A stretch of 64,000 bases of DNA from Providencia alcalifaciens (GTDB lineage Bacteria; Pseudomonadota; Gammaproteobacteria; Enterobacterales; Enterobacteriaceae), in the NCBI RefSeq assembly GCF_915403165.1, contig NZ_OU659204.1, positions 2,914,001 to 2,978,000 on the forward strand. The letters are read 5' to 3'. This document shows positions 22,307 through 31,789 of this stretch, piece by piece. The position numbers and the translations under genes are program-made. Below the pieces are notes generated by a model. The model did no database searches and was not told where the DNA came from. It worked only from the letters and a program-made list of their open reading frames with translations. Numbering within the stretch: the stretch's first letter is position 1; each line of letters opens with the position of its first letter.

Positions 22307-24538
22307 TTAACTAGAATGTCTTTTTGCTTCGATAACATCCGGCAACTGATTCAGTTTCGAAAGCACCCTTCCCAGCACTTCGATATTATACAGCTCAATG
22401 GTCATATCGATGGTGGCGAGCTGCTGCTTCACATCGCTGCGGCTACTTACCCCTAGCACGTTGACTTTTTCGTTCGCCAAGATTGTCGTAATATCGCGCA
22501 GTAATCCACTGCGGTCATTGGCTATCACTCTCACCACCAGCGAGTAACCGCTCGAGTAGTTTTCGCCCCAAACTGCATCAATCACACGCTCTGGCGCGTG
22601 GCTTTGCAGCTCAGAAAGCTGTTCACAATCCGCACTATGAATTGAGATTCCGCGACCTTTGGTAATAAAGCCAACGATTTCGTCACCCGGAATTGGCTGG
22701 CAGCAACGCGCAATATGGTGCATCAGGTTGCCGACCCCTTCAACCACCACACGACCACTGCCATGGGATGGCGCTCTTGGTACGCCCGATTTATTCTCCA
22801 GCGACTTCATTGCGGCGCGATCTTCTTCCTCTGCGGTCGCTTTATTAAACTTAGCTTGTAGAAAGTTAACCAATTGGTTGATTCGAATATCACCACCGCC
22901 GATTCCAGCAAGGATTTCATCCAGTGAGTGTACGTTATAACGAGCAATCAACTGTTTCTCTGCATCTCGTAAACTGATATCCAGATGGGATAATTCACTG
23001 TCGAGAATTTGACGTCCCGCTAGAATGTTTTTATCGCGGTCTTGTTTACGGAACCAGTTTTGAATTTTCGCCCGTCCACGGCTGGTCGTCACGTAACCGA
23101 GGTTAGGATTGAGCCAGTCACGACTTGGGTTTGGGTGCTTTTGGGTGATAATTTCAATCTGATCGCCCATTTGCAATTGGTAGCTAAATGGCACGATGCG
23201 CCCACCAATTTTCGCCCCAATACAGCGGTGACCGACATCACTGTGAATATGATAAGCAAAATCAAGCGGTGTTGAACCTGTTGGTAAATCAACAACATCA
23301 CCTTTTGGCGTAAACACATAGACTCGGTCATCAAACACTTGGCTACGAACTTCATCCAGCATTTCGCCAGAATCCGCCATCTCTTCTTGCCACGAGATAA
23401 GTTTACGCAGCCATGCAATACGGTTTTCGTAGCTGCTGCCTTTGCCGACGCCACTTGCACCTTCTTTGTATTTCCAGTGCGCAGCAACGCCCAATTCTGC
23501 ATCTTCGTGCATTTGGCGGGTACGAATTTGGATCTCTAGCGTTTTACCATTCGGGCCTAAAACTACCGTATGAATCGACTGATAGCCATTCGGCTTAGGA
23601 TTCGCCACATAGTCGTCGAACTCATCGGGTAAATGACGGAAATGGGTATGTACAATTCCCAATGCTGCGTAACAATCTTGCAGTCTTTCCACCACAATAC
23701 GCACCGCACGCACATCGTATAACTCGCCAAATGCCAAGGATTTCTTCTGCATTTTGCGCCAAATACTGTAGATGTGTTTTGGTCGCCCGTACACTTCCGC
23801 TTGAATTTGCTCTTTGAGCATATATTTGCGTAATGTTGTCACAAAATTATCAATATAATCTTCGCGGTCAATACGGCGCTCGTGCAGCAATTTCGCAATT
23901 TTTTTGTATTCGTCAGGGTGCAGATAACGGAAACAGAAATCTTCTAATTCCCATTTTAATTGCCCGATCCCTAAGCGGTTTGCTAGCGGCGCATAAATGT
24001 TGGAACACTCTTTTGCAGCTAAGACGCGTTCATCTTCGCTGGCATCTTTAACTTCGCGTAAATGGGCGATACGTTCGGCGAGTTTAATCACCACGCAGCG
24101 GAAATCTTCCACCATCGACAGCAGCATACGGCGGATGTTATCCACCTGTACGGAACTGGTTTCGTTAGATTGCGTGGCTTTAAGTTCACGGATAGCATCC
24201 ATTTCAATCACGCCTTTTACCAGCGCATGGATGGATTGACCAAAATCATCAATAACGGATTGTTCGTCGAGTTTTCCCTCTTCAACTAGAGGGAACAATA
24301 ACGCGGCTTGTAAGCTACCGATATCCATGCTGAGCGTGGATAGAATTTCGGTCATTTCAATGCCGCGCCACAGCAGCAGAGGTGCAATATCCTGCCCCGA
24401 TAATTTATCGTGACAATACTGCCAGGTATGGATGAGTTTTTCTTCTGATTGTTTATTATTCAAACCCAAATCATTAACCCATTTTTCGGGGGCAAATTCA
24501 CCTGCTGGGGTTAAATGCGCACTTCTTACTGCAACCAT
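22307..24538 (-). CDS. relA: GTP pyrophosphokinase (ppGpp synthetase I)
   Basis: Ribosome-associated stringent-response enzyme that makes (p)ppGpp when uncharged tRNA enters the A site. 743 aa, like E. coli RelA. The N-terminal HD domain lacks the HD hydrolase pair, as in RelA and unlike SpoT. The synthetase domain shows ANPKPNGYQSIHTVV and YGRPKHIYSIWRKM near residues 245-320. A TGS domain (VYVFTPKGDVVDLPTGSTPLDFAY), a zinc-finger-like region (HHIARCCQPIPGDE) and a C-terminal ACT domain (VVRVIANDRSGLLRDIT) follow. It lies 16 bases after rlmD and adjoins mazG, so the three likely form an operon. Confidence 0.98.
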   Translation of the reverse strand: MVAVRSAHLTPAGEFAPEKWVNDLGLNNKQSEEKLIHTWQYCHDKLSGQDIAPLLLWRGIEMTEILSTLSMDIGSLQAALLFPLVEEGKLDEQSVIDDFGQSIHALVKGVIEMDAIRELKATQSNETSSVQVDNIRRMLLSMVEDFRCVVIKLAERIAHLREVKDASEDERVLAAKECSNIYAPLANRLGIGQLKWELEDFCFRYLHPDEYKKIAKLLHERRIDREDYIDNFVTTLRKYMLKEQIQAEVYGRPKHIYSIWRKMQKKSLAFGELYDVRAVRIVVERLQDCYAALGIVHTHFRHLPDEFDDYVANPKPNGYQSIHTVVLGPNGKTLEIQIRTRQMHEDAELGVAAHWKYKEGASGVGKGSSYENRIAWLRKLISWQEEMADSGEMLDEVRSQVFDDRVYVFTPKGDVVDLPTGSTPLDFAYHIHSDVGHRCIGAKIGGRIVPFSYQLQMGDQIEIITQKHPNPSRDWLNPNLGYVTTSRGRAKIQNWFRKQDRDKNILAGRQILDSELSHLDISLRDAEKQLIARYNVHSLDEILAGIGGGDIRINQLVNFLQAKFNKATAEEEDRAAMKSLENKSGVPRAPSHGSGRVVVEGVGNLMHHIARCCQPIPGDEIVGFITKGRGISIHSADCEQLSELQSHAPERVIDAVWGENYSSGYSLVVRVIANDRSGLLRDITTILANEKVNVLGVSSRSDVKQQLATIDMTIELYNIEVLGRVLSKLNQLPDVIEAKRHSS

Positions 24539-24554
24539 ATCTTCTCCCTACCTG

Positions 24555-25886
24555 TTACACCTCTGGGCTACGAACAAATAGCGCCATAGATTCCAGATGA
24601 CTAGTTTGCGGAAACATATCCAACATCCGCAATTGAGATAACTGATACCCGCCTTCAAGCAAAACTTTACTGTCTCTTGCCAGCGTTGTTGGATTACAAG
24701 AAACATAGACAATTTTTTCTGGCATCAGTTTAATTAAATGTTCCATTACGCCAGCGGCACCTGCTCGAGCAGGATCTAGCAGCACTTTATTAAAACCTTC
24801 TTGCGCCCACGGCTGAGTGTGGATCTGTTCTTCCAAGTTCTCATTATAGAACGCCGCATTCTCAATTGAGTTGCGCTGGGCGTTATTTCTGGCTTGAGTG
24901 ACTAAATTTTCAACACCTTCAACACCAACCGCCATTTTTGCTAAACGGGCAATTGGCAGCGTAAAGTTACCCATCCCACAGAAAAGATCCAATACCCTAT
25001 CTTCTGGGCTTAGATCTAACCATGCTAAGGCTTGTGCCACCATGTGCTGGTTAATTTCGCCATTCACTTGAATAAAATTTGCAGGACTAAATTGTAAGAT
25101 TTCACCCGCCACCTGATATTCAGGTAATGCGGAGTCAACCTCAAGCGGAACTAACTGCCCTTCATTCCCTGCTAACCAAATACTGAGCTCATGAGATTTG
25201 GCAAATTCTAGCAAGCGTTTTCTATCAGATACGTCAACAGGGGCTAAATGGCGTAACAGGATAAGATTGCCGTTATCCCCGTGAATCAGCTCTACATGCC
25301 CTAATTTACTGGCAATCGATAGCTGATTTAAACAACTGGACAGTGGCGCTAGCAGCGCATCAAGCTCTGCGTGTAATACAGAACAACTTTTAATATCCAC
25401 TAGCGTGTTGGTTTGCGTTTGGCGAAACCCCATCATTAAGTGATTGGATTTATTTTGATATTGCAGCCCCAAACGCGCTCGGCGGCGATAGCTATATTCT
25501 TCACCACCAATCACCGAAATAGGTGGCAATACAGACCCTGTTTCACGTCCCATTAAATGCTGTAAAGCCCGCGCTTTGCTTTCACGTTGAAGCCCAATTT
25601 CCACATGTTGCTGTTGGCAGCCACCACATTGATTAAAATAACGGCAGCGCGGTTTCACACGTTGCGGGCTAGTGCTGAGACGTTTAATAACTTTGGCTTT
25701 GGCGAAATGGCGTTTATCCTCAGTCAGTTCGACTTGAGCCTCTTCCCCTGGTAGTAAACCAGTGATAAATATGGCTTTGCCATCATGGCGAGCTACGCCT
25801 TGCCCAGCGGCATCTAAACTATCGACATGAACCGTGATTTGGCGGCGTTGGGTGGTGCGGCGATTTGGCGAGTAAAATTGGGCCAT
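24555..25886 (-). CDS. rlmD: 23S rRNA (uracil-1939-C5)-methyltransferase RlmD
   Basis: SAM-dependent methyltransferase that makes m5U1939 in 23S rRNA. 443 aa. An N-terminal TRAM domain (about 15-75) is followed by a 4Fe-4S cluster motif, CRYFNQCGGCQQQH near residue 82, with a fourth Cys in IKSCSVLH. The methyltransferase fold shows VLDLFCGMGNFTLP, and the catalytic Cys is in YVSCNPTTLARD. In E. coli the neighbouring gene is barA; no barA is present here, dgt instead lies upstream. Likely first gene of rlmD-relA-mazG. Confidence 0.97.
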   Translation of the reverse strand: MAQFYSPNRRTTQRRQITVHVDSLDAAGQGVARHDGKAIFITGLLPGEEAQVELTEDKRHFAKAKVIKRLSTSPQRVKPRCRYFNQCGGCQQQHVEIGLQRESKARALQHLMGRETGSVLPPISVIGGEEYSYRRRARLGLQYQNKSNHLMMGFRQTQTNTLVDIKSCSVLHAELDALLAPLSSCLNQLSIASKLGHVELIHGDNGNLILLRHLAPVDVSDRKRLLEFAKSHELSIWLAGNEGQLVPLEVDSALPEYQVAGEILQFSPANFIQVNGEINQHMVAQALAWLDLSPEDRVLDLFCGMGNFTLPIARLAKMAVGVEGVENLVTQARNNAQRNSIENAAFYNENLEEQIHTQPWAQEGFNKVLLDPARAGAAGVMEHLIKLMPEKIVYVSCNPTTLARDSKVLLEGGYQLSQLRMLDMFPQTSHLESMALFVRSPEV

Positions 25887-26090
25887 AAGTAGTCACTAAA
25901 CGGGGTTAAATAATTTCTATTTCAAGCCACAGGTTGGTAAGCCAATATTTACTTTATAACGGCTTACTTTATCACTGCGACTGCCTGATAATTGGGTAGA
26001 CAAATTAGCGGGCTATCATAGCATTTTTTTACCAAAATGAGTGACCACTTAGTTTTTTGTCACGCTATATACTGATTTTTTTTATCAGCG

Positions 26091-27623
26091 TTAATTCGTC
26101 ACCATAAATTTTCGATACTCTTCATAAGCATAATGGTCAGTCATTCCGCTAATGTAGTCTTGGATCAGTCTGGCTCGATAATAAAACTCTAACATCGATT
26201 TATCCGCATCGCTGGTGACTGAAATTTTCTCTAAAGCTTCGTTATATGAGAGTCGATGTTTATTCGATAACTTATGAAATAGGCGAGTTTCGATGAAAAA
26301 GTGCTTATGGTAATTTTGTGCTACTAATGCCGCAAAATCCGCTCTATCCATCATCAATAGTGGGCTGTAAATATCTAATAATCCACTGATAATTCGGTAG
26401 CCTTGTAACTCTAACTCTTCCACTTCATGGTGATTAAATACATGCTTAAACGCCACTGTTTTTAAGGCTTTTAATAGTCGATGTTCTTGGCTTTTATCTT
26501 CAAGTAACGCGCTGTTAAAACTACCGTGATAAATTTCAGGCAGGTTTTGAATAAAGCGCTGGGCGCTGTAATGGGCGAGTTTTCCCGTAATGTTGACACG
26601 TAAATACATGAAAAACTGATCTTGCTGAATACGCCTTGTGTGGTTATCGCTGATATTATTAAATGCCCGCAAAATAGTTTGGTCGAAGAGATCCCCAGAT
26701 TTTACCTCGCCCCACTCTGCTTTTAGGTACTCAATTAATTGCTCAACGGTATAAATGCCCTTTTCTGCTGCATCGTCTAAATCTGCAATACAGTAAGAAA
26801 TATCATCCGCCGCTTCCATGATATAAGAGAGCGGAAAACGGCAATATTTATCCATATCCAACTTTTTACTTAACTCGCTGACAAAATCCGCTTCAGACCA
26901 ATAATAACCGGGTTTTTTCATTAAATAGTCAAACTCAGGCGGGGTCGGTTCAAGGTCATAAGCGCCGCGAGTATATTTCAAAATAGAACCAATTTGGGCG
27001 TAGGTTAAATTCAGCTTGAGCAGGCGATGCGCCATGCGCAGCCCTTGTGCGTTACCTTCAAACGAGCATAAATCTCGTTTAAGCTGACGACGAAAGAGAT
27101 CTTGCTTTTCATTACCTGTCAGTTGTAACGCTTTAATTTTGCAAGGGTCTGGCGTTTCTGGCGTGAAGAGATAATCTGGCGATAATAATTTACTGAACCA
27201 ACGCTGAATCGCCGCTTCACCGAAATGCCCAAACGGCGGGTTGCCAATATCATGCATTAAGCACGCCATTTCCACGAGGCTTTCAAAGGCATCACAACGG
27301 TCGGTTAAACCATATTCATCAAGTCGTTTTTTCTTTTTCAGTTCACCCAACACCGTTTTGCTGATGTAGCGCCCCACCTGCTGAACTTCAAGAGAGTGCG
27401 TTAAACGGCTGCGTACTGCGGAATTTTGTTCAAGGGGAAAAACTTGGGTTTTCTGCTGTAAACGACGAATAGCGGCAGAGTTGATAATCCGTCCACGGTC
27501 ACTTTCAAATAAACGGTTTACAGCATCCTCATCATCGGGTGAAATTTTTTGATTTTTCCCACTGCTCATATAGTTACGTTGGAAACTCAGCTTTTTAACA
27601 AAATTAATCTCTTTTTCCGCCAT
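26091..27623 (-). CDS. dgt: dGTP triphosphohydrolase
   Basis: Splits dGTP into deoxyguanosine and triphosphate and so adjusts dNTP pools. 510 aa, similar to E. coli Dgt (505). The HD-domain metal site is visible: LTHSLEV (His), [16 protein letters not shown] (His-Asp) and a later Asp in [12 protein letters not shown]. It is transcribed away from mtnN, with a 131-base shared promoter region between them. Confidence 0.96.
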   Translation of the reverse strand: MAEKEINFVKKLSFQRNYMSSGKNQKISPDDEDAVNRLFESDRGRIINSAAIRRLQQKTQVFPLEQNSAVRSRLTHSLEVQQVGRYISKTVLGELKKKKRLDEYGLTDRCDAFESLVEMACLMHDIGNPPFGHFGEAAIQRWFSKLLSPDYLFTPETPDPCKIKALQLTGNEKQDLFRRQLKRDLCSFEGNAQGLRMAHRLLKLNLTYAQIGSILKYTRGAYDLEPTPPEFDYLMKKPGYYWSEADFVSELSKKLDMDKYCRFPLSYIMEAADDISYCIADLDDAAEKGIYTVEQLIEYLKAEWGEVKSGDLFDQTILRAFNNISDNHTRRIQQDQFFMYLRVNITGKLAHYSAQRFIQNLPEIYHGSFNSALLEDKSQEHRLLKALKTVAFKHVFNHHEVEELELQGYRIISGLLDIYSPLLMMDRADFAALVAQNYHKHFFIETRLFHKLSNKHRLSYNEALEKISVTSDADKSMLEFYYRARLIQDYISGMTDHYAYEEYRKFMVTN

Positions 27624-27754
27624 ACTAGCCCCTGCGCCTCAACTTTTTATTCCAGCGTTCCCAAAGAAAAGGCAGAGGAAAACCCACCTTTCGATGTTAC
27701 ACTTTAGCCATCTACGACATAAGTGTCTAATTAATCAACAGTGAGTATGACATA

Positions 27755-28447
27755 ATGAAAATCGGTATCATAGGTGCGATGGAGCAAGAAGTTGCGACCC
27801 TGCGCGAAAGAATTGAAGGCTGCCAAACATTGAGCCTTGCTAGCTGTGAGATTTATACAGGTAAAATGAATGGCGTTGATGTTGCCTTATTAAAATCAGG
27901 CATCGGTAAAGTGGCAGCAGCGATCGGGACTACTTTACTGTTAGAACACTGCAAGCCAGATGTTGTCATCAATACCGGTTCTGCTGGCGGTTTAGATCCA
28001 CGTTTAAATGTGGGTGATATCGTCGTATCGACCGAAGTGCGCTACCACGATGCGGATGTCACTGCATTTGGTTATGAGCCTGGTCAAATGGCACAGTGCC
28101 CACCCGCATTTATTGCCGATACAAAACTCATTGAAACTACCGAACAGTGCGTTAAAGCGTTAGATATGAACGCCGTTCGCGGTTTAATTTGCAGCGGTGA
28201 TGCTTTCATTAACGGTGCTGATCCTTTAGCTCGAATCAAAGCGACATTCCCGAACGTTGCAGCCGTTGAAATGGAAGCTGCTGCTATCGGCCATGTCTGC
28301 TACCAGTTTAACGTGCCTTTTGTGGTGGTTCGTGCAATTTCAGATGTGGCAGACAAAGAGTCCCACACTAGCTTTGACGAATTCTTACCTGTCGCTGCAC
28401 GCCAATCTTCATTGATGGTTGCGGCGATTGTCGCTGCATTAGCATAG
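27755..28447 (+). CDS. mtnN: 5'-methylthioadenosine/S-adenosylhomocysteine nucleosidase
   Basis: Hydrolyses the glycosidic bond of methylthioadenosine and S-adenosylhomocysteine (methionine salvage; first step leading to AI-2 precursors). 230 aa, usual length. Motifs: [13 protein letters not shown] at the start, the catalytic Glu region [19 protein letters not shown], and the C-terminal [11 protein letters not shown] and [10 protein letters not shown] (catalytic Asp). Followed by btuF, separated by a terminator-like hairpin. Confidence 0.97.
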   Translation: MKIGIIGAMEQEVATLRERIEGCQTLSLASCEIYTGKMNGVDVALLKSGIGKVAAAIGTTLLLEHCKPDVVINTGSAGGLDPRLNVGDIVVSTEVRYHDADVTAFGYEPGQMAQCPPAFIADTKLIETTEQCVKALDMNAVRGLICSGDAFINGADPLARIKATFPNVAAVEMEAAAIGHVCYQFNVPFVVVRAISDVADKESHTSFDEFLPVAARQSSLMVAAIVAALA

Positions 28448-28465
28448 TCTATTGCTCATTTTATC

Positions 28466-28497
28466 AAGGCATAACTGACCTTCATTTATGCCTTTTC
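28466..28497 (+). terminator. Terminator-like hairpin between mtnN and btuF
   Basis: A 9-bp stem AAGGCATAA/TTATGCCTT (28466-28474 with 28486-28494) leads into TTTTCT. It would end or attenuate the mtnN transcript before btuF. Confidence 0.6.
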
Positions 28498-28522
28498 TAA
28501 TACCTTTTTGTGAAGTAATGCT

Positions 28523-29353
28523 ATGAATCTAACGAGCAAACTCATGCGTTCACTGATTGGTTTTCTGTTTTTCTTAAGCCTCGCCAATAGCGCATTCGCC
28601 GACCCTAAATCTCGGGTCATTAGTTTATCTCCCGCCAATACAGAGCTGGCTTATGCCACGGGGTTGGGGGATAGCTTAATTGCCGTAAGCGCCTATTCCG
28701 ATTACCCCGAATCCGCCAAAAAACTTGAGCAAGTTGCGGATTGGCAAGGGTTGAATGTGGAGCGGATTATTGCCTTAAAGCCGGATTTGATCTTGGCGTG
28801 GCGAGGCGGCAACCCACAGAGACCATTAGATCAACTGGCGTCGTTGGGGATTCCAATTGTCTATTTTGATCCACAAAGCATTGACGGGGTTATCGCCTCA
28901 CTGGAAGAGCTTGCACAATACAGCCCTCATCCAGAAGTGGCAGAGAAAAATATCGCCCAAATGCGTAACACGTTAAAGATGCAAAAAGATAAATTAGATA
29001 ATAATAAAAAATCTAAGCAATTATTTATTCAGTTAGGTACTCAACCATTATTTAGCGCTGGAGATAATACGCTTCAAAATGATGTGGTTAAGACTTGCGG
29101 CGCTCAGAATATTTTTGAAAACAGCGCAGTCCAATGGCCTCAAGTCAGCCGTGAGCAAGTACTCACCCGCAAACCCGATGCCATCATTATGACTGGCACT
29201 CCAGAGCAAGAAAATGCCATCAAAGCTTTCTGGGGCACACAACTCAATGTCCCCATCATTCGCTTAAATGAGGATTGGTTCCACCGCGCCGGCCCTCGCA
29301 TCATCAATGCCACCGAGCAGCTTTGCAACCAGCTAAACGCATTACCAAACTGA
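28523..29353 (+). CDS. btuF: Vitamin B12-binding periplasmic protein
   Basis: Periplasmic substrate-binding protein that delivers cobalamin to the BtuCD importer. 276 aa. An N-terminal signal peptide (hydrophobic [16 protein letters not shown]) ends near residue 26. The type III binding-protein fold is seen in [17 protein letters not shown] and [18 protein letters not shown]. No btuC or btuD lies next to it. Its 3' flank carries short tandem repeats and two ERIC elements. Confidence 0.93.
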   Translation: MNLTSKLMRSLIGFLFFLSLANSAFADPKSRVISLSPANTELAYATGLGDSLIAVSAYSDYPESAKKLEQVADWQGLNVERIIALKPDLILAWRGGNPQRPLDQLASLGIPIVYFDPQSIDGVIASLEELAQYSPHPEVAEKNIAQMRNTLKMQKDKLDNNKKSKQLFIQLGTQPLFSAGDNTLQNDVVKTCGAQNIFENSAVQWPQVSREQVLTRKPDAIIMTGTPEQENAIKAFWGTQLNVPIIRLNEDWFHRAGPRIINATEQLCNQLNALPN

Positions 29354-29374
29354 AAACTAAAGAAGTAGATGTTA

Positions 29375-29406
29375 AGAATTTGAGAATTTAAGAATTTAAG
29401 AATTTA
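29375..29406. repeat. Four 8-bp tandem units (AGAATTTA)
   Basis: The unit AGAATTTA is repeated about four times (the first with G as its last base) directly after btuF. A low-complexity tract that could vary in copy number. Confidence 0.85.
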
Positions 29407-29420
29407 AGATTACAGCAGGA

Positions 29421-29545
29421 TTTTTCTAAATAGTTCGAGGTGTGACAAGGCGGCAAATGAGGAAATTCCTAGGAGCATACACAAGTATGTGACTAGGGTT
29501 GACGAATGAAGCCAACACAGTCACAACTTGAAATATAACGAAAAA
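29421..29545. repeat. ERIC element 1 (125 bp)
   Basis: The sequence has the ERIC core (CCTAGGAGCATACACAAGTA followed by TGTGACTAGGG) and the flanking GCGGCAA and CTTGAAATAT blocks. Ends are TTTTTC and GAAAAA. The match is to the known Enterobacterial Repetitive Intergenic Consensus; the copy is 125 bp. It is placed 3 bp from a second copy in the same orientation. Confidence 0.9.
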
Positions 29546-29548
29546 AAA

Positions 29549-29673
29549 TTTTTCTAAATAGTTCGAGTTGTAGCAAGGCAGCAAGAGAACGAGGCCCTAG
29601 GAGCATACACAAGTATGTGACTAGGGCGAGAGAGCGTAGCTAACGAAGCTACGGCTTGAAATATGACGAAAAA
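29549..29673. repeat. ERIC element 2 (125 bp), tandem to element 1
   Basis: Same ends, length and core as element 1. It differs at several positions and carries a longer central stem (GAGCGTAGC...GAAGCTACGGC). It ends at the base before the erpA stop codon, so it forms the whole 3' flank of erpA. Confidence 0.9.
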
Positions 29674-30018
29674 TCACACGCTGAAGGACGACCCACACCC
29701 ACACGTGGATTTGGCATTCGGATTCGTCACAATAAAGCGCGATCCTTCTAACCCTTCGGTGTAATCCACACTTCCACCCACTAAATATTGCAGGCTCATT
29801 GGGTCGACAACTAGCGCGACACCTTGTTTTTCGATAGTCATATCCCCTTCGTTGATTTGATCATCAAAGGTAAAACCATATTGGAAGCCACTGCAACCAC
29901 CGCCCGTAATATAGACGCGCAGACGCAGATTTGGGTTGTTTTCATCAGCGACTAAGTCTTTGACTTTGGTTGCTGCTTTATCAGTAAATTGCAGAGGCAG
30001 AGCTACATCATCACTCAT
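29674..30018 (-). CDS. erpA: Iron-sulfur cluster insertion protein ErpA
   Basis: A-type carrier that delivers 4Fe-4S clusters to apoproteins such as IspG and IspH. 114 aa, standard length. The three conserved Cys are visible, one in [11 protein letters not shown] and two in the C-terminal CGCGSSF. Monocistronic between btuF and hemL, as in related genomes. Its 3' end touches an ERIC element, whose stem-loop may affect mRNA stability. Confidence 0.97.
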   Translation of the reverse strand: MSDDVALPLQFTDKAATKVKDLVADENNPNLRLRVYITGGGCSGFQYGFTFDDQINEGDMTIEKQGVALVVDPMSLQYLVGGSVDYTEGLEGSRFIVTNPNAKSTCGCGSSFSV

Positions 30019-30255
30019 TTATTACTCCAGACCGGTGACCGGTAAATTCATATGTAAGGCAAAGCCTACTTAGATCAATTTCCCAATTATCCGTCACCTG
30101 ACTCATTGGTTCAAGTGTTGTTACACAATTGAGCACAGAGTTACTATTCATCCTTATGATTGGCTCATCATTGTGATTGATAGCATTGGTTTAATCGCCC
30201 TTGTGCTTTAGAATAGCGGCAACTTTTTATTTAGTCTCTTTTCAGGAGCCCTGCA

Positions 30256-31545
30256 ATGCACCATTCCGAAGAATTATATAATGAAGCCCAACAGCTGATC
30301 CCTGGCGGTGTTAACTCCCCTGTTCGCGCCTTTAATGGTGTGGGTGGTACTCCGTTATTTATCGAGCGCGCTGATGGCGCTTACATTTATGATGTCGATG
30401 GCAAAGCTTACATTGATTATGTGGGTTCTTGGGGTCCAATGGTATTGGGTCACAACCATCCTGCTATCCGCGATGCGGTGATTAAAGCCGTCAATAAAGG
30501 CTTAAGCTTTGGTGCGCCAACGGCTGCTGAAGTGGAAATGGCAAAACTGGTGTGCGAGTTAGTCCCATCTATCGATATGATCCGTATGGTCAACTCCGGT
30601 ACTGAAGCCACCATGAGCGCGATCCGCCTTGCTCGTGGTTATACAGGTCGCGATAAAATTATTAAGTTCGAAGGTTGCTACCACGGTCACGCTGACTGCC
30701 TATTAGTAAAAGCAGGTTCCGGTGCACTGACAATGGGTGAGCCTAACTCTCCAGGCGTACCTGAAGATTTCGTTAAGCATACTTTAACCTGCACATACAA
30801 CGATTTAGCCTCTGTGCGCCAAGCTTTCGAAAACTACCCAGAAGAAGTGGCATGTGTGATTGTTGAACCTGTCGCGGGCAACATGAACTGCGTTCCACCA
30901 ACCGCAGAATTCCTGCCGGGTCTGCGCGCATTATGTGATGAATTCAATGCACTGCTGATCATTGACGAAGTGATGACAGGCTTCCGTGTTGCACTCGGTG
31001 GCGCTCAAGATCACTACAACGTACAACCGGATTTAACCTGTTTAGGTAAAATCATCGGTGGCGGTATGCCAGTAGGCGCTTTTGGCGGTCGCTATGAAGT
31101 GATGGAAAAATTAGCACCAATCGGCCCTGTTTACCAAGCAGGTACACTTTCTGGTAACCCTGTTGCCATGGCGGCGGGTTTAGCCTGCTTAAATGAAGTC
31201 TCTCAACCGGGGGTTCATGCACGCTTAACGGAGCTGACCGATAAGCTGGCTCGTGGCTTAGCCCGTGTTTCTAAAGAGCAAGGCGTGCCAATGGTAATCA
31301 ACCATGTGGGTGGGATGTTTGGTCTATTCTTTACTGACGCCGAATCAGTAACATGCTACCAAGACGTGATGAAGTGCGATGTAAATCGCTTTAAGAAATT
31401 CTTCCACTACATGTTAGAAGAAGGCGTTTACCTCGCCCCATCTGCTTTCGAAGCGGGCTTTATGTCTATCGCCCATAGCGATGAAGATATTCAACGTACC
31501 ATCGATGCCGCTGAAATTGCACTGGCAAAAATCAAAGCCGAATAA
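30256..31545 (+). CDS. hemL: Glutamate-1-semialdehyde 2,1-aminomutase
   Basis: PLP enzyme that converts glutamate-1-semialdehyde to 5-aminolevulinate, the haem precursor. 429 aa, close to E. coli HemL (426). Motifs: [49 protein letters not shown] and the PLP-binding Lys in [18 protein letters not shown] ribosome site (CAGGAG) precedes the ATG. Followed by a terminator. Confidence 0.98.
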   Translation: MHHSEELYNEAQQLIPGGVNSPVRAFNGVGGTPLFIERADGAYIYDVDGKAYIDYVGSWGPMVLGHNHPAIRDAVIKAVNKGLSFGAPTAAEVEMAKLVCELVPSIDMIRMVNSGTEATMSAIRLARGYTGRDKIIKFEGCYHGHADCLLVKAGSGALTMGEPNSPGVPEDFVKHTLTCTYNDLASVRQAFENYPEEVACVIVEPVAGNMNCVPPTAEFLPGLRALCDEFNALLIIDEVMTGFRVALGGAQDHYNVQPDLTCLGKIIGGGMPVGAFGGRYEVMEKLAPIGPVYQAGTLSGNPVAMAAGLACLNEVSQPGVHARLTELTDKLARGLARVSKEQGVPMVINHVGGMFGLFFTDAESVTCYQDVMKCDVNRFKKFFHYMLEEGVYLAPSAFEAGFMSIAHSDEDIQRTIDAAEIALAKIKAE

Positions 31546-31570
31546 TCCCCGCAATAAACCACACCCATAA

Positions 31571-31607
31571 AAATAGGCTCAATCTGCAAAGACTGAGCCT
31601 ATTTTTT
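31571..31607 (+). terminator. Intrinsic terminator of hemL
   Basis: An 11-bp stem AAATAGGCTCA/TGAGCCTATTT (31571-31581 with 31594-31604) is followed by a T run; it starts 25 bases after the hemL stop. Confidence 0.9.
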
Positions 31608-31662
31608 ATCTATTTCTTAGGATCTATTTTTTGATCTGTTTTCTTTTCCAATCAAACTCAAC

Positions 31663-31789
31663 ATTCTCCAAAATCCCGTGCGTTGTAGCTAGGCGGCAAG
31701 TGAGCTAAGCCCTAGGAACATACACAAGTATGTGACTAGGGTTAGCGAGTGCAGCCAACAACGCTACGGCGTGCGGGATGACGGAGAAT
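31663..31789. repeat. ERIC element 3 (127 bp), overlapping the 3' end of mrcB
   Basis: Full-length ERIC copy with terminal inverted repeats ATTCTCC/GGAGAAT and the core CCTAGGAACATACACAAGTA. The right 26 bp lie inside mrcB and supply its stop codon and last seven residues. Confidence 0.9.

Noticed and set aside
29375..29673. Repeat cluster considered as a CRISPR array
   Set aside because: The two long units are ERIC elements with no regular spacers and no cas genes; the short units are direct 8-bp repeats without spacers.
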